From Nocardioides palaemonis (GTDB taxonomy: Bacteria; Actinomycetota; Actinomycetes; Propionibacteriales; Nocardioidaceae), in contig NZ_JAGVQR010000001.1 of the NCBI RefSeq assembly GCF_018275325.1, forward strand, positions 620,001 through 684,000: DNA of 64,000 nucleotides, given 5' to 3'. How positions within the stretch are numbered: the stretch's first letter is position 1; every line of letters begins with the position of its first letter. This document shows, in pieces, positions 1 to 8,945 of the stretch. The notes under the pieces were generated by a model. The model made no database searches. It had not been told where the DNA came from and saw nothing but the letters and a program-made list of their open reading frames with translations. The position numbers were made by a program, and so were the translations under genes.

Positions 1-124
1 TAAGCCGGTGACCGGTCGTCCACGCCGTCCGGCGCTCCCTACGTTGCCGATCGACACCTGTCCGCGTCGACACACCGTGCCGTGTGCGGGCCCGGAACGA
101 CACGGCTCTTCGAGGGAGTGCGGC

Positions 125-3100
125 ATGAAGGCTAGGAACAACGTGGGGCGCACGCGGCGCAGTGTCGCGCTGTCGTCCGTGGGGGCGCTCGTGGCAGCAC
201 TCCTGGGAGTCGTCGCCGCGGCGACCCCCTCCGCGGCGGCGGACACCATCACCTTCCGGGCGGCCACCCAGGCGGCCTGGAACCAGACGACCGCGCGGGT
301 GACGGTCCCCACGACGGTGCAGGCGACCGACGGCATGCTGCTGTTCGTCACGACCAACACCGACGTCGCGCTCACCACCCCGGCCGGCTGGACGCTCGAG
401 GGCACGCGCCTGTCGAACGTCGACACCGAGACCACGCTCTACAGCAAGGCCGCCGAGACGGCCGACATCGGCCGCAACGTCGCGGTCACGCTGTCGCAGA
501 CGGCGAAGAGCTCGATGACCCTGCTCGCCTACGACGGCACCGCCGCCGACCCGGTCGCCGCGTTCGCGTCCGCGGCCGAGACCAACCCCTCGAAGACCGC
601 GCACGCCACTCCCGGTGCCGCGGTCGCGACCGCGGGGTCCTACGTCGTGTCCTACTGGGCCGACAAGTTCGGCCAGGAGACCAACGGCTGGACCCTCCCG
701 GCCGGGCAGACCCAGCGCTCGATCGTCTCCGGTGTGGGCGCGGGCCGCATCTCCGCCGTCGCCTCGGACGAGAACGCCCCCGTCGGCGTGGGCGCGAGCC
801 CGAGCCGCACCGCCACCAGCGCCGCCTCGAGCGCCAAGGCGACGATGTGGACGGTCGTCCTCCAGGCCGACCAGTCGGCCGACCCCAACGTCGCGCCCGT
901 CGCGTCGTTCACGACCGCCTGCCCGACCGCGACCTGCACCGTCGACGCGTCCGCCTCGACCGACACCGCGCCGGGGACGATCGCGTCCTACGCGTGGAGC
1001 TTCGGTGACGGCACCACCGGCACCGGCGTCTCGACGACCCACACCTACGCGACCAGCGGCAGCAAGACGATCACCCTGACCGTCACCGACAACCAGGGGC
1101 TGAGCGCCACCACGACCCGCACGGTCAACGTCACCGTCGGCGGCGGCACCGGGGGAGCCGGCGACCAGCCGCGTCCGGGCCACACCCGCCTGGTGCCGAG
1201 CACGCCGCGCAGCAACACCCCGCGGATCAGCAACGGCGAGATCTGGGACATCGAGGTCGTGCCGCAGCTCAACCGGGTGTTCATCGCCGGAAACTTCACG
1301 TCGATCCAGAACAACGCCACCGGCAACACCACGACCTACCAGCAGGCGGGCCTGGCCAGCTACAACTACCAGACCGGCCTGGTCGACGCGCAGTTCCGCC
1401 CGACCTTCAACGGTGGGGTCGCGGCCGTCGAGGCCAGCCCGGACGGCACCAAGCTGTTCGTCGCGGGCTCGTTCAACACCGTCAACGGCGTGGCCAAGCA
1501 GAAGGTGGCCAGCCTCAACCTCACCACCGGCGCACCGCTGAGCACCTTCGGCTTCACCAACTCCACCAACAACCAGGTGCAGTCGCTGGCGGCGACCAAC
1601 TCCACGCTCTACGTCGGTGGACGGTTCTCGCGCATCAACGGCGTGCTCAAGACCGGCCTGGCCGCGGTCAACGCGGCCTCGGGCGCCGTCGACACGGGCT
1701 TCTCCAACGACCTCGCGGGCGGCATCGGCGTCAACGGCCAGCTCGGCGTCCCGCAGCTCAAGCTGACCCACGACAACTCCAAGCTGATCGTGGTCCACAC
1801 CGGCCGCTCGATCGCCGGACAGGACCGCCTCGGCGTCGGCATCATCGACACCGCCACCAAGCAGCTGCTGCCCTTCCGCACCCGGCTCTGGGACGAGAAC
1901 CTCGCCCGGGTCGGCGGCGTGACCCGCATCTGCTGCGCCGACGTGGCGCCCGACGACTCCTACTTCGTCGTCACCTCCGGCTCCGGCGGCGACGCCCCGC
2001 CGATCAGCGACACCGTCATCGCCTACCCGCTCTCCGCGGCGGCGATGCAGAACGACGACGTCGACGAGATGTGGCTCTCGCGCCACTTCGACTCGATCTA
2101 CTCGGTGGCGATCACCGAGAACTCGGTCTACGTCGGTGGTCACTACCAGTTCGTCGAGTCGCCGACCTCCTGCGCGGCCGAGCCCTGCTACCCGGGGCTG
2201 ACCAACGTCGGCTACGGCACCGGCCAGGGCCTCGCGGGCTACGGCCTCGGCGACGCCGTGGTCCGGCGCGACCACATCGCGGCGCTCAACCCGGCCGACG
2301 GCCGCGCACTCGAGTGGAACCCCACCGGCGGGTCGAACTCCTTCGAGGGCAACAAGGCGATGGAGGCGACCTCGCGGGGTCTGTTCATCGGAGGCGACGG
2401 CATGTTCCAGGGCGGTGTCCGCACCGGACGTGTCGCGTTCTACGACTTCAACAGCGAGACCTTCCCGGCCGCCCTGCCCGACACGACCATCACCGCGCCG
2501 ATCGAGGGCCGTGTGGTGGCCAACAACGCGCCGACCACCATCACCGGCACCGCTCGCGTCAGCACCGGCACGGTCGGTCGGGTCCAGGTCTCGATCCGCG
2601 ACCGCGACTCGGGCCAGTACCTGCAGGACGACGGCACCGCCTTCACCACCTTCGGGACCGGCACCAACACGCTCAACGCGACGCTGTCCGGCACGGGCAC
2701 GACGCGCAGCTGGTCGATCCCGGCCACGATCACGGTCAACCGCAACATGATCGTGACGGCGACGGCGTTCACCGCCGCGACCGGTGGCACGGGCGACTCC
2801 ACGCCGGCGACCAAGAAGTTCGAGTCGTTCAGCACCGACGACCAGACGCCGACCACCAACATCACCGGACCCAGCGGCGTGCAGACGTCGACGACCTTCA
2901 CCGTCACCGGCACCGCCAACGACGACAAGGGCGTCAACTCGCTCACCTACTGGTTCCGCGACGAGGCGGGGCGCTACCTGCAGAACGACGGCACCGTCGA
3001 CGACATCTACAACACCTTCCGCGGCCAGCCCGACGTGGTCGGGGCGACCAGCGCCACCTGGTCCTACGAGGTGACGCTGCCGCACGAGGGCATCTGGCGG

Positions 3101-5329
3101 GCCAGCGCGACGGCGGTCGACACAACCGGCCAGGCCGACCTGCGCAGCGCCACGCGTGACTTCCGGGTCGACTCCACCTCGGTGGCGCCGACGGTGAAGA
3201 TCAACGCGCCGGTGGAGATGACCCCGCCGTTCGCCGTCCCCGCCGTGACCGTCGACCCGGGTGGCCGGGTCACCTTCTCCGGCACCGCGACCGACGACGC
3301 CGGGCTGAAGAACGTCGAGATCGGGCTGCGCAACACCTCGACCGGCGAGAACCTCGGCAGCGACTGCACCTGGGCGGTCGGGATCAGCGCCGGCAACTGC
3401 CGGATCTCCCCGGTCGACATCAGCGGCGCCAACTACAACTGGAGCTGGACCACGCCGTTCAACCTCTCCGCGGGCACCTACAGCTTCACCGTCCGCGCCA
3501 CCGACGACGAGGACCTCACCACCTCCTCGACCAACCAGGGCCGCCTGACGCTCAACGCCCAGTTCGCCGGTGACCTGCCGCCCGACACGACGATCGCCTT
3601 CACGCCGCCGGCCGACCGCTCCCTGGTGGTCAACCTCCAGGGCACCGCGGTCGACGACCTGGGCGTCGACCAGGTGCGGGTGACGCTGCAGGACCGCGAC
3701 ACCGGTCGCTACCTGCAGGCCAACGGCACCATGTCGTCGACCGTCGCCTTCCGGACCGCCACCCTGGCGAGCCCGGGCGCGACCAGCACCACCTGGTCGC
3801 TGCCGACGATCACCCTGCCGACGGGAGGAAACTGGCGCTTCACCGCGACCGCGTACGACGCCGCCCACGCCCAGCAGGACGCCAGCCCGGCGACGGCGAG
3901 CTACCAGGTCTACCCCGGTGACGGGCTGCCGACGCTGTCGGACACCCTCGGCCAGCCGGTCAGCGGCTCGACCTTCGACCAGGGCAAGATCGTGGTCACC
4001 GGTCGCGCCGAGGACGCCCCCGACCAGTTCGCCGGGATCTCGGCGGTGCAGGTCGCGGTCGTCAACGCGGCCGGGCAGTACATGAGCTCGACCGGCACCT
4101 TCACCAGCACCACGCCGAGCTTCCGGACCGCGTTCCTCAACAGCCCCGGCAGCGTGGGGTCGAACTACTCCTACACGACCCCGGTCATCCCGGCCGGCAC
4201 CTACAGCGTGATCGTGCAGTCGGTCGACGTGCACAACCAGGTGATGACCCCGCCGCGCACGTCGACGGGTGTCGTGGTCACGCAGCCGGCCAACAACCCG
4301 CCGGTCCCGAGCTTCACCTACACCTGCAACCAGAACGTCTGCACCTTCGACGGCCGCGGGTCGACCGACGAGAACACCAGCGCCCTGACGTACTCCTGGA
4401 GCTTCGGCACCCAGGGCACCGCCACCGGGCCGCTGCCGACCAAGACCTTCACCGCCGCCGGCACCTTCCCGGTGACCCTGACGGTCAAGGACGAGTGGCA
4501 GGTCTCGGCCACGACGGTCGCGCAGAACGTCACGATCGCCGAGCCCGCGGGCAACGTCGCCCCGGTCCCGACCTTCATCCAGAGCTGCCTGGGCACCACC
4601 TGCTCGGTCAGCAGCGCGGGCACCGCGGACCCGAACACCGGCGACACGATCACCTACTCGTGGAACTGGGGCGACGGGACGCCGCTCAGCACGGGCGCCT
4701 CCCCGGCGGCGCACGCCTACGCCGCACCGGGCACGTACACGATCACGCTGACCACCACGGACGGCTGGGGCAAGTCCGCCTCGACCACCCGCACGGTCAA
4801 CCTGGTCGAGCCCGCGAACAACACGGCACCGGTGCCGCAGTTCACGGTGAACTGCCTGTCCTTCACCACCTGCACCTTCAACAGCTCCGGCACCGCGGAC
4901 CCGCAGGGTGACTCGATCCGCTACGCGTGGACCTTCGGCGACGGCGCCACCAGCACCGCCGCCAACCCGTCGCGGACCTACGCGACGGCCGGGGCCTACA
5001 CGGTGAACCTGACGGTCACCGACGTCTGGGGCAAGAGCACCACGATCAGCAAGGTCGCGACGATCGAGGAGCCGGTGGGCAACAACGCGCCGACGGTCAC
5101 CTTCACGACGGCGTGCACCGGCCTGGTCTGCACCATGAACAGCACCGGCACGGTCGACAACGACGGCGGGATCCGGAGCTATGCGTGGACCTTCGGTGAC
5201 GGCGGGACCGCCACGACGGCGAGCCCGACGCGGACCTACGCCGCCGCCGGCACCTACACCATCACCTTGACGGTGACCGACAACTGGGGGAGGGCCACCG
5301 CGGCGACGCGCACCGTGACCGTCCCCTGA
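125..5329 (+). CDS. Very large secreted PKD / Ig-like repeat protein with a beta-propeller-like region
   Basis: The product is 1734 residues and is probably surface-attached or secreted. The ATG at 125 is chosen over upstream starts because GAGGGAG precedes it and a clear signal peptide follows (basic MKARNN, hydrophobic core, cleavage near PSAAA-D). In order I see a beta-sandwich-like N-terminal domain (about 40-250), one PKD domain (about 260-340, YAWSFGDG), a propeller-like region (about 370-780, with IWDIEVV and VFIAGNF motifs), five Ig-like repeats sharing a G-x-Y-L-Q-x-D/N-G-T signature (about 780-1380), and four C-terminal PKD domains. Every PKD domain carries a Cys-x4/5-Cys pair near its start, probably a disulfide. 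No catalytic motif or sortase signal is seen. The polysaccharide locus beside it suggests carbohydrate binding or cell-surface adhesion, which is inference. Confidence 0.85.
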   Translation: MKARNNVGRTRRSVALSSVGALVAALLGVVAAATPSAAADTITFRAATQAAWNQTTARVTVPTTVQATDGMLLFVTTNTDVALTTPAGWTLEGTRLSNVDTETTLYSKAAETADIGRNVAVTLSQTAKSSMTLLAYDGTAADPVAAFASAAETNPSKTAHATPGAAVATAGSYVVSYWADKFGQETNGWTLPAGQTQRSIVSGVGAGRISAVASDENAPVGVGASPSRTATSAASSAKATMWTVVLQADQSADPNVAPVASFTTACPTATCTVDASASTDTAPGTIASYAWSFGDGTTGTGVSTTHTYATSGSKTITLTVTDNQGLSATTTRTVNVTVGGGTGGAGDQPRPGHTRLVPSTPRSNTPRISNGEIWDIEVVPQLNRVFIAGNFTSIQNNATGNTTTYQQAGLASYNYQTGLVDAQFRPTFNGGVAAVEASPDGTKLFVAGSFNTVNGVAKQKVASLNLTTGAPLSTFGFTNSTNNQVQSLAATNSTLYVGGRFSRINGVLKTGLAAVNAASGAVDTGFSNDLAGGIGVNGQLGVPQLKLTHDNSKLIVVHTGRSIAGQDRLGVGIIDTATKQLLPFRTRLWDENLARVGGVTRICCADVAPDDSYFVVTSGSGGDAPPISDTVIAYPLSAAAMQNDDVDEMWLSRHFDSIYSVAITENSVYVGGHYQFVESPTSCAAEPCYPGLTNVGYGTGQGLAGYGLGDAVVRRDHIAALNPADGRALEWNPTGGSNSFEGNKAMEATSRGLFIGGDGMFQGGVRTGRVAFYDFNSETFPAALPDTTITAPIEGRVVANNAPTTITGTARVSTGTVGRVQVSIRDRDSGQYLQDDGTAFTTFGTGTNTLNATLSGTGTTRSWSIPATITVNRNMIVTATAFTAATGGTGDSTPATKKFESFSTDDQTPTTNITGPSGVQTSTTFTVTGTANDDKGVNSLTYWFRDEAGRYLQNDGTVDDIYNTFRGQPDVVGATSATWSYEVTLPHEGIWRASATAVDTTGQADLRSATRDFRVDSTSVAPTVKINAPVEMTPPFAVPAVTVDPGGRVTFSGTATDDAGLKNVEIGLRNTSTGENLGSDCTWAVGISAGNCRISPVDISGANYNWSWTTPFNLSAGTYSFTVRATDDEDLTTSSTNQGRLTLNAQFAGDLPPDTTIAFTPPADRSLVVNLQGTAVDDLGVDQVRVTLQDRDTGRYLQANGTMSSTVAFRTATLASPGATSTTWSLPTITLPTGGNWRFTATAYDAAHAQQDASPATASYQVYPGDGLPTLSDTLGQPVSGSTFDQGKIVVTGRAEDAPDQFAGISAVQVAVVNAAGQYMSSTGTFTSTTPSFRTAFLNSPGSVGSNYSYTTPVIPAGTYSVIVQSVDVHNQVMTPPRTSTGVVVTQPANNPPVPSFTYTCNQNVCTFDGRGSTDENTSALTYSWSFGTQGTATGPLPTKTFTAAGTFPVTLTVKDEWQVSATTVAQNVTIAEPAGNVAPVPTFIQSCLGTTCSVSSAGTADPNTGDTITYSWNWGDGTPLSTGASPAAHAYAAPGTYTITLTTTDGWGKSASTTRTVNLVEPANNTAPVPQFTVNCLSFTTCTFNSSGTADPQGDSIRYAWTFGDGATSTAANPSRTYATAGAYTVNLTVTDVWGKSTTISKVATIEEPVGNNAPTVTFTTACTGLVCTMNSTGTVDNDGGIRSYAWTFGDGGTATTASPTRTYAAAGTYTITLTVTDNWGRATAATRTVTVP

Positions 5330-5349
5330 CCGGGGCGTCCCGATCCGCT

Positions 5350-5391
5350 CGTGACGGGACCGTGGGCCGCTCGGCCCGCGGTCCCGTCACG
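5350..5391 (+). terminator. Strong hairpin after the PKD protein gene
   Basis: A 13-bp perfect stem (CGTGACGGGACCG pairing with CGGTCCCGTCACG) carries an inner GGGCC/GGCCC extension. It starts 20 bases after the stop codon. There is no long T tract, as is common in high-GC actinobacteria. Confidence 0.75.
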
Positions 5392-5710
5392 TCTGTCCGA
5401 CGGCTGTTGGCACGCACGTGTGCACACCAATTCGCACGTGGTGTGACACCCTCGTCACCCGCCTGACGTCACCGCACGTGACCCCCCGTCCGGCGTCCCG
5501 CGGGGGGTCCCGGCGACTTGACGACCCCGGCGCGGTGGGGTGGACTGCCGGTGGTTTGGCGTACATCACCCACCGGCACGGGGGCCCAGGTCGGTGGGGG
5601 CGTCAAGCCGGCATCCCGCCCTGCGGATGTCGCCCTCGTCCCCCAGCGGCGTGGCCCTCGGTGCCCCTCGTGCACCGCCCTGCCCGGCCCACGCCGACCC
5701 GGAAGGTCTC
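5392..5710 (+). promoter_or_regulatory. Upstream region of the glycosidase pair, with three GCACGTG sites
   Basis: This gene-free stretch of about 320 bases holds three CACGTG palindromes at 5415, 5435 and 5475, each preceded by CG and spaced 20 and 40 bases apart. CCAATTCG lies directly against the second one (5427-5440). A possible promoter is TTGACG at 5518 and TGGACT 17 bases later. The spacing suggests a regulator binding on one face of the helix. The function is inferred. Confidence 0.5.
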
Positions 5711-6658
5711 ATGGAACACGTCTCCCGTCGTCACGTCCTGCAGCTCGTCGGAGCCACCGGTGCCGGAGTCGCCGGCGCCTCCACGCTCGGCTCGCTCCCG
5801 GCCGCCGCCCGCAGGGGTGGCCGCGGCCGACGCACCGGCATCCGCAGCATCCAGCAGCTCCGCGTCCCGCTGGTCGGCATGAGCGCGCCCGTCGAGGACT
5901 GGGCCGAGCGCCACGCGCTGGTCGGTCCGGGCGTCGGCGCCCGCCGCATCTTCGCCGACCTCGCCGACGGCCCCACCTCCCAGCTCCGCCTGGTGCGCGA
6001 GGCGCACGCCGCGGGCCAGCTCCCGGTCATCTCCTACAAGGCCGGCGGCAGCGTCGACGACGTGCTCGCCGGGCGCTACGACGCCGTGGCCGCCGAGGCC
6101 GCGGCCCGGCTCGGGTCCTTCGGCAAGCACACGGCCGTGACCTTCTGGCACGAGCCGCACGGCAACATGACGCCCGCCGAGTACGTCGCGGCGAGCAAGC
6201 GCCTCGTCCCGATCCTCAAGCGCGGCGGCGCCAAGGTGAAGGTGGGCCCGCTGCTCAACGGCTGGCTGCTCGACCGGCAGGTCGACCTGTTCGCCCAGTA
6301 CGCCCCCGACGAGCTGCTGAAGAAGTGGGACTGGTTCGGCCTCGACACCTACGAGTCGGGGACGATGGACAGCCCCGGCGCGGTCAAGCCCGCCTCGCGG
6401 ATCCCGGCCGCGCGGCAGTTCCTCGCCTCGCGCGGCTTCGACCTGCCGCTCGGCATCGGTGAGTACAACGGCTACTCCGCCGCCACCATCGCCGAGGCCG
6501 GCAACACGCTTCTCAACACCGACAACGTCTGGTTCGGCTGCCTGTGGAACACCACCGGCGGCAAGGGCGTGGAGCTCAGCGGCGACCGCCTGACGGCGTT
6601 CCAGGGCACCCTGCAGAAGGCGCGCGCCCGCCGGTCCCGTCGCCGCAAGCGCCTCTGA
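5711..6658 (+). CDS. Tat-exported GH26-like glycoside hydrolase, copy 1
   Basis: The product has 315 residues. ATG at 5711 follows GGAAGG and opens a Tat-type signal (SRRHVLQLVGATGAGVAG). The body looks like a TIM-barrel hydrolase of clan GH-A, closest in motif style to GH26 endo-mannanase-like enzymes. FWHEPHG (about residue 150) would carry the acid/base Glu and GIGEYNGYS (about residue 255) the nucleophile Glu. It is closely similar to the next gene and to the catalytic part of the gene at 7652, so the three are paralogues. The location in a polysaccharide assembly locus suggests trimming or release of the exported polymer. The substrate is unknown. Confidence 0.75.
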   Translation: MEHVSRRHVLQLVGATGAGVAGASTLGSLPAAARRGGRGRRTGIRSIQQLRVPLVGMSAPVEDWAERHALVGPGVGARRIFADLADGPTSQLRLVREAHAAGQLPVISYKAGGSVDDVLAGRYDAVAAEAAARLGSFGKHTAVTFWHEPHGNMTPAEYVAASKRLVPILKRGGAKVKVGPLLNGWLLDRQVDLFAQYAPDELLKKWDWFGLDTYESGTMDSPGAVKPASRIPAARQFLASRGFDLPLGIGEYNGYSAATIAEAGNTLLNTDNVWFGCLWNTTGGKGVELSGDRLTAFQGTLQKARARRSRRRKRL

Positions 6659-6735
6659 CGCTGCCCCCCGCGGGGTGCGAGCCCCTCACCGCCACGCCAT
6701 TTCTCTCGTCGTCTCCCCGGAAGGTCCCAGGACCC

Positions 6736-7629
6736 ATGGAACACCTGTCTCGTCGTCATGTCCTCCAGCTCCTCGGAGCCACGGGCGCCGCGGTCGCCGG
6801 CGCGTCCGCAGGCGCCCGGGCGGCGGTCCCGCCGTCGACCGTCCCCCAGATCGGGATGAGCTCGCCCGCCGCGCAGTGGGCGACCCGCACGGCCCAGGTC
6901 GGCCCCGGCCTCCGCGCGCGCCGGATCTTCGCCGACCTGGCCGCCGGCCCGACGTCCCAGCTCCGCCTGGTGCGCGAGGCGCACGCCGCGGGCCAGCTCC
7001 CGGTCATCTCCTACAAGGCCGGCGGGTCCATCGCCGACACGCTCGCCGGGAGGTACGACACCGTGGCCGCCCAGGCGGCCGCGCAGCTCGCGGCGTTCGG
7101 CAAGCCCACGGCCGTGACGTTCTGGCACGAGCCGCACGGCAACATGACGCCGGCGCAGTTCGTCGCCGCCCAGCGGCGGATGGTCCCGATCTTCCAGGCC
7201 GGCGGCGCCTCGCTCAGGGTCGGTCCGCTGCTCAACGGGTTCCTGCTCGACCGCCAGGTGGCGACGTTCGCCCAGTACGCGCCCGACGACCTGCTGGCCC
7301 GCTGGAACTTCTTCGGGATCGACACCTACGAGTCCGGCACCATGACCAGTCCCGGCACGGCGAAGCCCGCTCCGCGCATCGGCGCGGCACGGACGTTCCT
7401 CACCCAGCGCGGGTTCGCGACGCTGCCCCTCGGCATCGGCGAGTACAACGGCTACAGCGCGCAGACGATCACCGACACCGGCAACGCCCTGCTCACCACG
7501 TCCGGCGTCTGGTTCGGGTGCCTGTGGAACAGCACCGGCGGCAAGGGAGTCGCGCTCAGCGGCGACCGACTCACGGCGTTCCGCGGCACCCTCGCCGCGG
7601 CGACCGCCCGCAGCGGGCTGCTCGCCTGA
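6736..7629 (+). CDS. Tat-exported GH26-like glycoside hydrolase, copy 2
   Basis: The product has 297 residues. The start at 6736 mirrors the previous gene (GGAAGG ahead of the ATG, then MEHLSRRHVLQLLGATGA), so the signal region is conserved as well as the enzyme. Putative catalytic motifs are FWHEPHG (about 128-134) and GIGEYNGYS (about 237-245). Much of the middle is nearly identical to copy 1, including the stretch around QLRLVREAHAAGQLPVIS. This points to fairly recent tandem duplication. It lies 77 bases after copy 1 and is probably co-transcribed. The most likely role is hydrolysis of an extracellular polysaccharide. Specificity cannot be read from the sequence. Confidence 0.75.
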   Translation: MEHLSRRHVLQLLGATGAAVAGASAGARAAVPPSTVPQIGMSSPAAQWATRTAQVGPGLRARRIFADLAAGPTSQLRLVREAHAAGQLPVISYKAGGSIADTLAGRYDTVAAQAAAQLAAFGKPTAVTFWHEPHGNMTPAQFVAAQRRMVPIFQAGGASLRVGPLLNGFLLDRQVATFAQYAPDDLLARWNFFGIDTYESGTMTSPGTAKPAPRIGAARTFLTQRGFATLPLGIGEYNGYSAQTITDTGNALLTTSGVWFGCLWNSTGGKGVALSGDRLTAFRGTLAAATARSGLLA

Positions 7630-7656
7630 CGCGGTCGGGACCCCGGACCCGTCAGG
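7625..7656. terminator. Bidirectional hairpin spanning two convergent stop codons
   Basis: CCTGACG (7625-7631) pairs with CGTCAGG (7650-7656), extended by GGTC/GACC inside. The stem contains the stop codons of both convergent glycosidase genes, so it could end transcription from either side. Confidence 0.55.
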
Positions 7657-8809
7657 CCCGGGCCGCGGCCAGCGTCTGCTGGAAGGCCGCGAGCCGCTCG
7701 CCCTCGAGGACGTGGCCCTTGCTCTCGGTCGAGTTCCACAGGCACCCGAACCACACGTGGGGCGTGTCGAGGATCGCTGCGCCGGCTGCGGCGATCGTCG
7801 CGGCGGAGTAGCCGTTGTACTCGCCGACGCCGATCGGCATGGTCGGGTGCCCCCGAGCCGCGAGGTAGGCCGACAGCGCCGGGAGGCGCTGGGCGGGCTT
7901 CGCGGGCCCGGGCGAGGCCATGGTGCCGGACTCGTAGGTGTCGATGCCGAACCAGTCCCACAGCGAGAACAGGTCGTCGGGACAGAAGCTCGTGAACACG
8001 TCGAGCTGGTTGTCGAGCAGCCAGCCGTTGAGGATCGGCCCGACGCGGACCTCGCCCTGCCGGAACGCGGGGAGGATCCGCCGGCTGGCGGCGGCGTACT
8101 GCGCCCCGGTCAGGTCGCCGTAGGGCTCGTGCCAGAAGGACACCGCCGTGGGGAGGCCGTAGGACGCCAGCCGGGCTGCGGCCTGCCGGGCGACGGCGTC
8201 GAACCGCCCGGCCGCTGCACCCGCGGCGTCCCCGCCGACCTTGTAGGAGATGACCGGCAGCATCCCCGCGGCGTGCGCCTCCTCGACGAGTCGCAGCTGG
8301 GTGTCGGCCCCGTCGGCGAGGTCGGCGAAGATCCGGCGCGCGCCGAGACCGGCACCGACCTGGGCGACGCGCAGGTCCCACTCCGGAGCGGGCGCGCTCA
8401 TGCCGATCAGGGCGCCGGTCCCGCCGACGGTGACCTCGGTGCCGAGGACCTCGTAGCCGATCGTGCGGCGGAAGACCCGGCCGTCCTTGCGGCGGACGAC
8501 GACGGTGACCGCGCCGGTGCCGGGCTCGGTCGGCGTGGCCGTCCAGACCTGTGAGCGGCGGTGGCGCTCGGTCCGCGTCCACACCAGTCCGCCGTCGTCC
8601 CGGACCCGGATCCTGCGGGGCTGCTTGAGCCGCTCGACGACGGTGAGGGTCAGGAGCTCACCCGTGTGCACGGTGCTCGTGGCCAGCTCGGCGCGGACCT
8701 TGCGGCGTCGACGCGCCGCGCGGGCGGGCGCGAGGAAGCCGCTCGCGCCGAGGACGCCGGTGGCGACGCCGGAGAGCTGGAACACTGATCGACGGGAGAG
8801 GTGCGGCAC
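7652..8809 (-). CDS. Exported GH26-like glycoside hydrolase with an N-terminal beta-sandwich, copy 3
   Basis: The product has 385 residues. The GTG at 8809 is preferred to the upstream ATG because it gives PHLSRRSVFQLSGVATGV, the same Tat-like signal as the two neighbouring paralogues, with AAAGG ahead of it. Residues about 45-125 form an extra beta-rich module (THTGELLTLTVVE to RRTIGYEVLG), absent from copies 1 and 2, that looks like an Ig-like or carbohydrate-binding domain. The hydrolase part has FWHEPYG as putative acid/base and GVGEYNGYS as nucleophile motif. It is convergent with copies 1 and 2. The likely substrate is the locus polysaccharide, by inference. Confidence 0.72.
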   Translation of the reverse strand: MPHLSRRSVFQLSGVATGVLGASGFLAPARAARRRRKVRAELATSTVHTGELLTLTVVERLKQPRRIRVRDDGGLVWTRTERHRRSQVWTATPTEPGTGAVTVVVRRKDGRVFRRTIGYEVLGTEVTVGGTGALIGMSAPAPEWDLRVAQVGAGLGARRIFADLADGADTQLRLVEEAHAAGMLPVISYKVGGDAAGAAAGRFDAVARQAAARLASYGLPTAVSFWHEPYGDLTGAQYAAASRRILPAFRQGEVRVGPILNGWLLDNQLDVFTSFCPDDLFSLWDWFGIDTYESGTMASPGPAKPAQRLPALSAYLAARGHPTMPIGVGEYNGYSAATIAAAGAAILDTPHVWFGCLWNSTESKGHVLEGERLAAFQQTLAAARA

Positions 8810-8945
8810 TTCTCGAGCCTTTCGAGGGGTGGTCGAGGCGTCCGCTGCCCCCGCTGGCACGCGCGCACCCGGCGTGGGCGCAGACGTGCGACGGACGGCA
8901 GCACCGTACGGGAGGGGTCGGTCGGGCTGTCAACCGTCGGGGCGG

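Noticed and set aside
5329..5520. CRISPR-like repeat array based on CACGTG spacing
   Set aside because: The repeats are only 6-8 bases and number three. No direct repeats of CRISPR length occur anywhere in the window.
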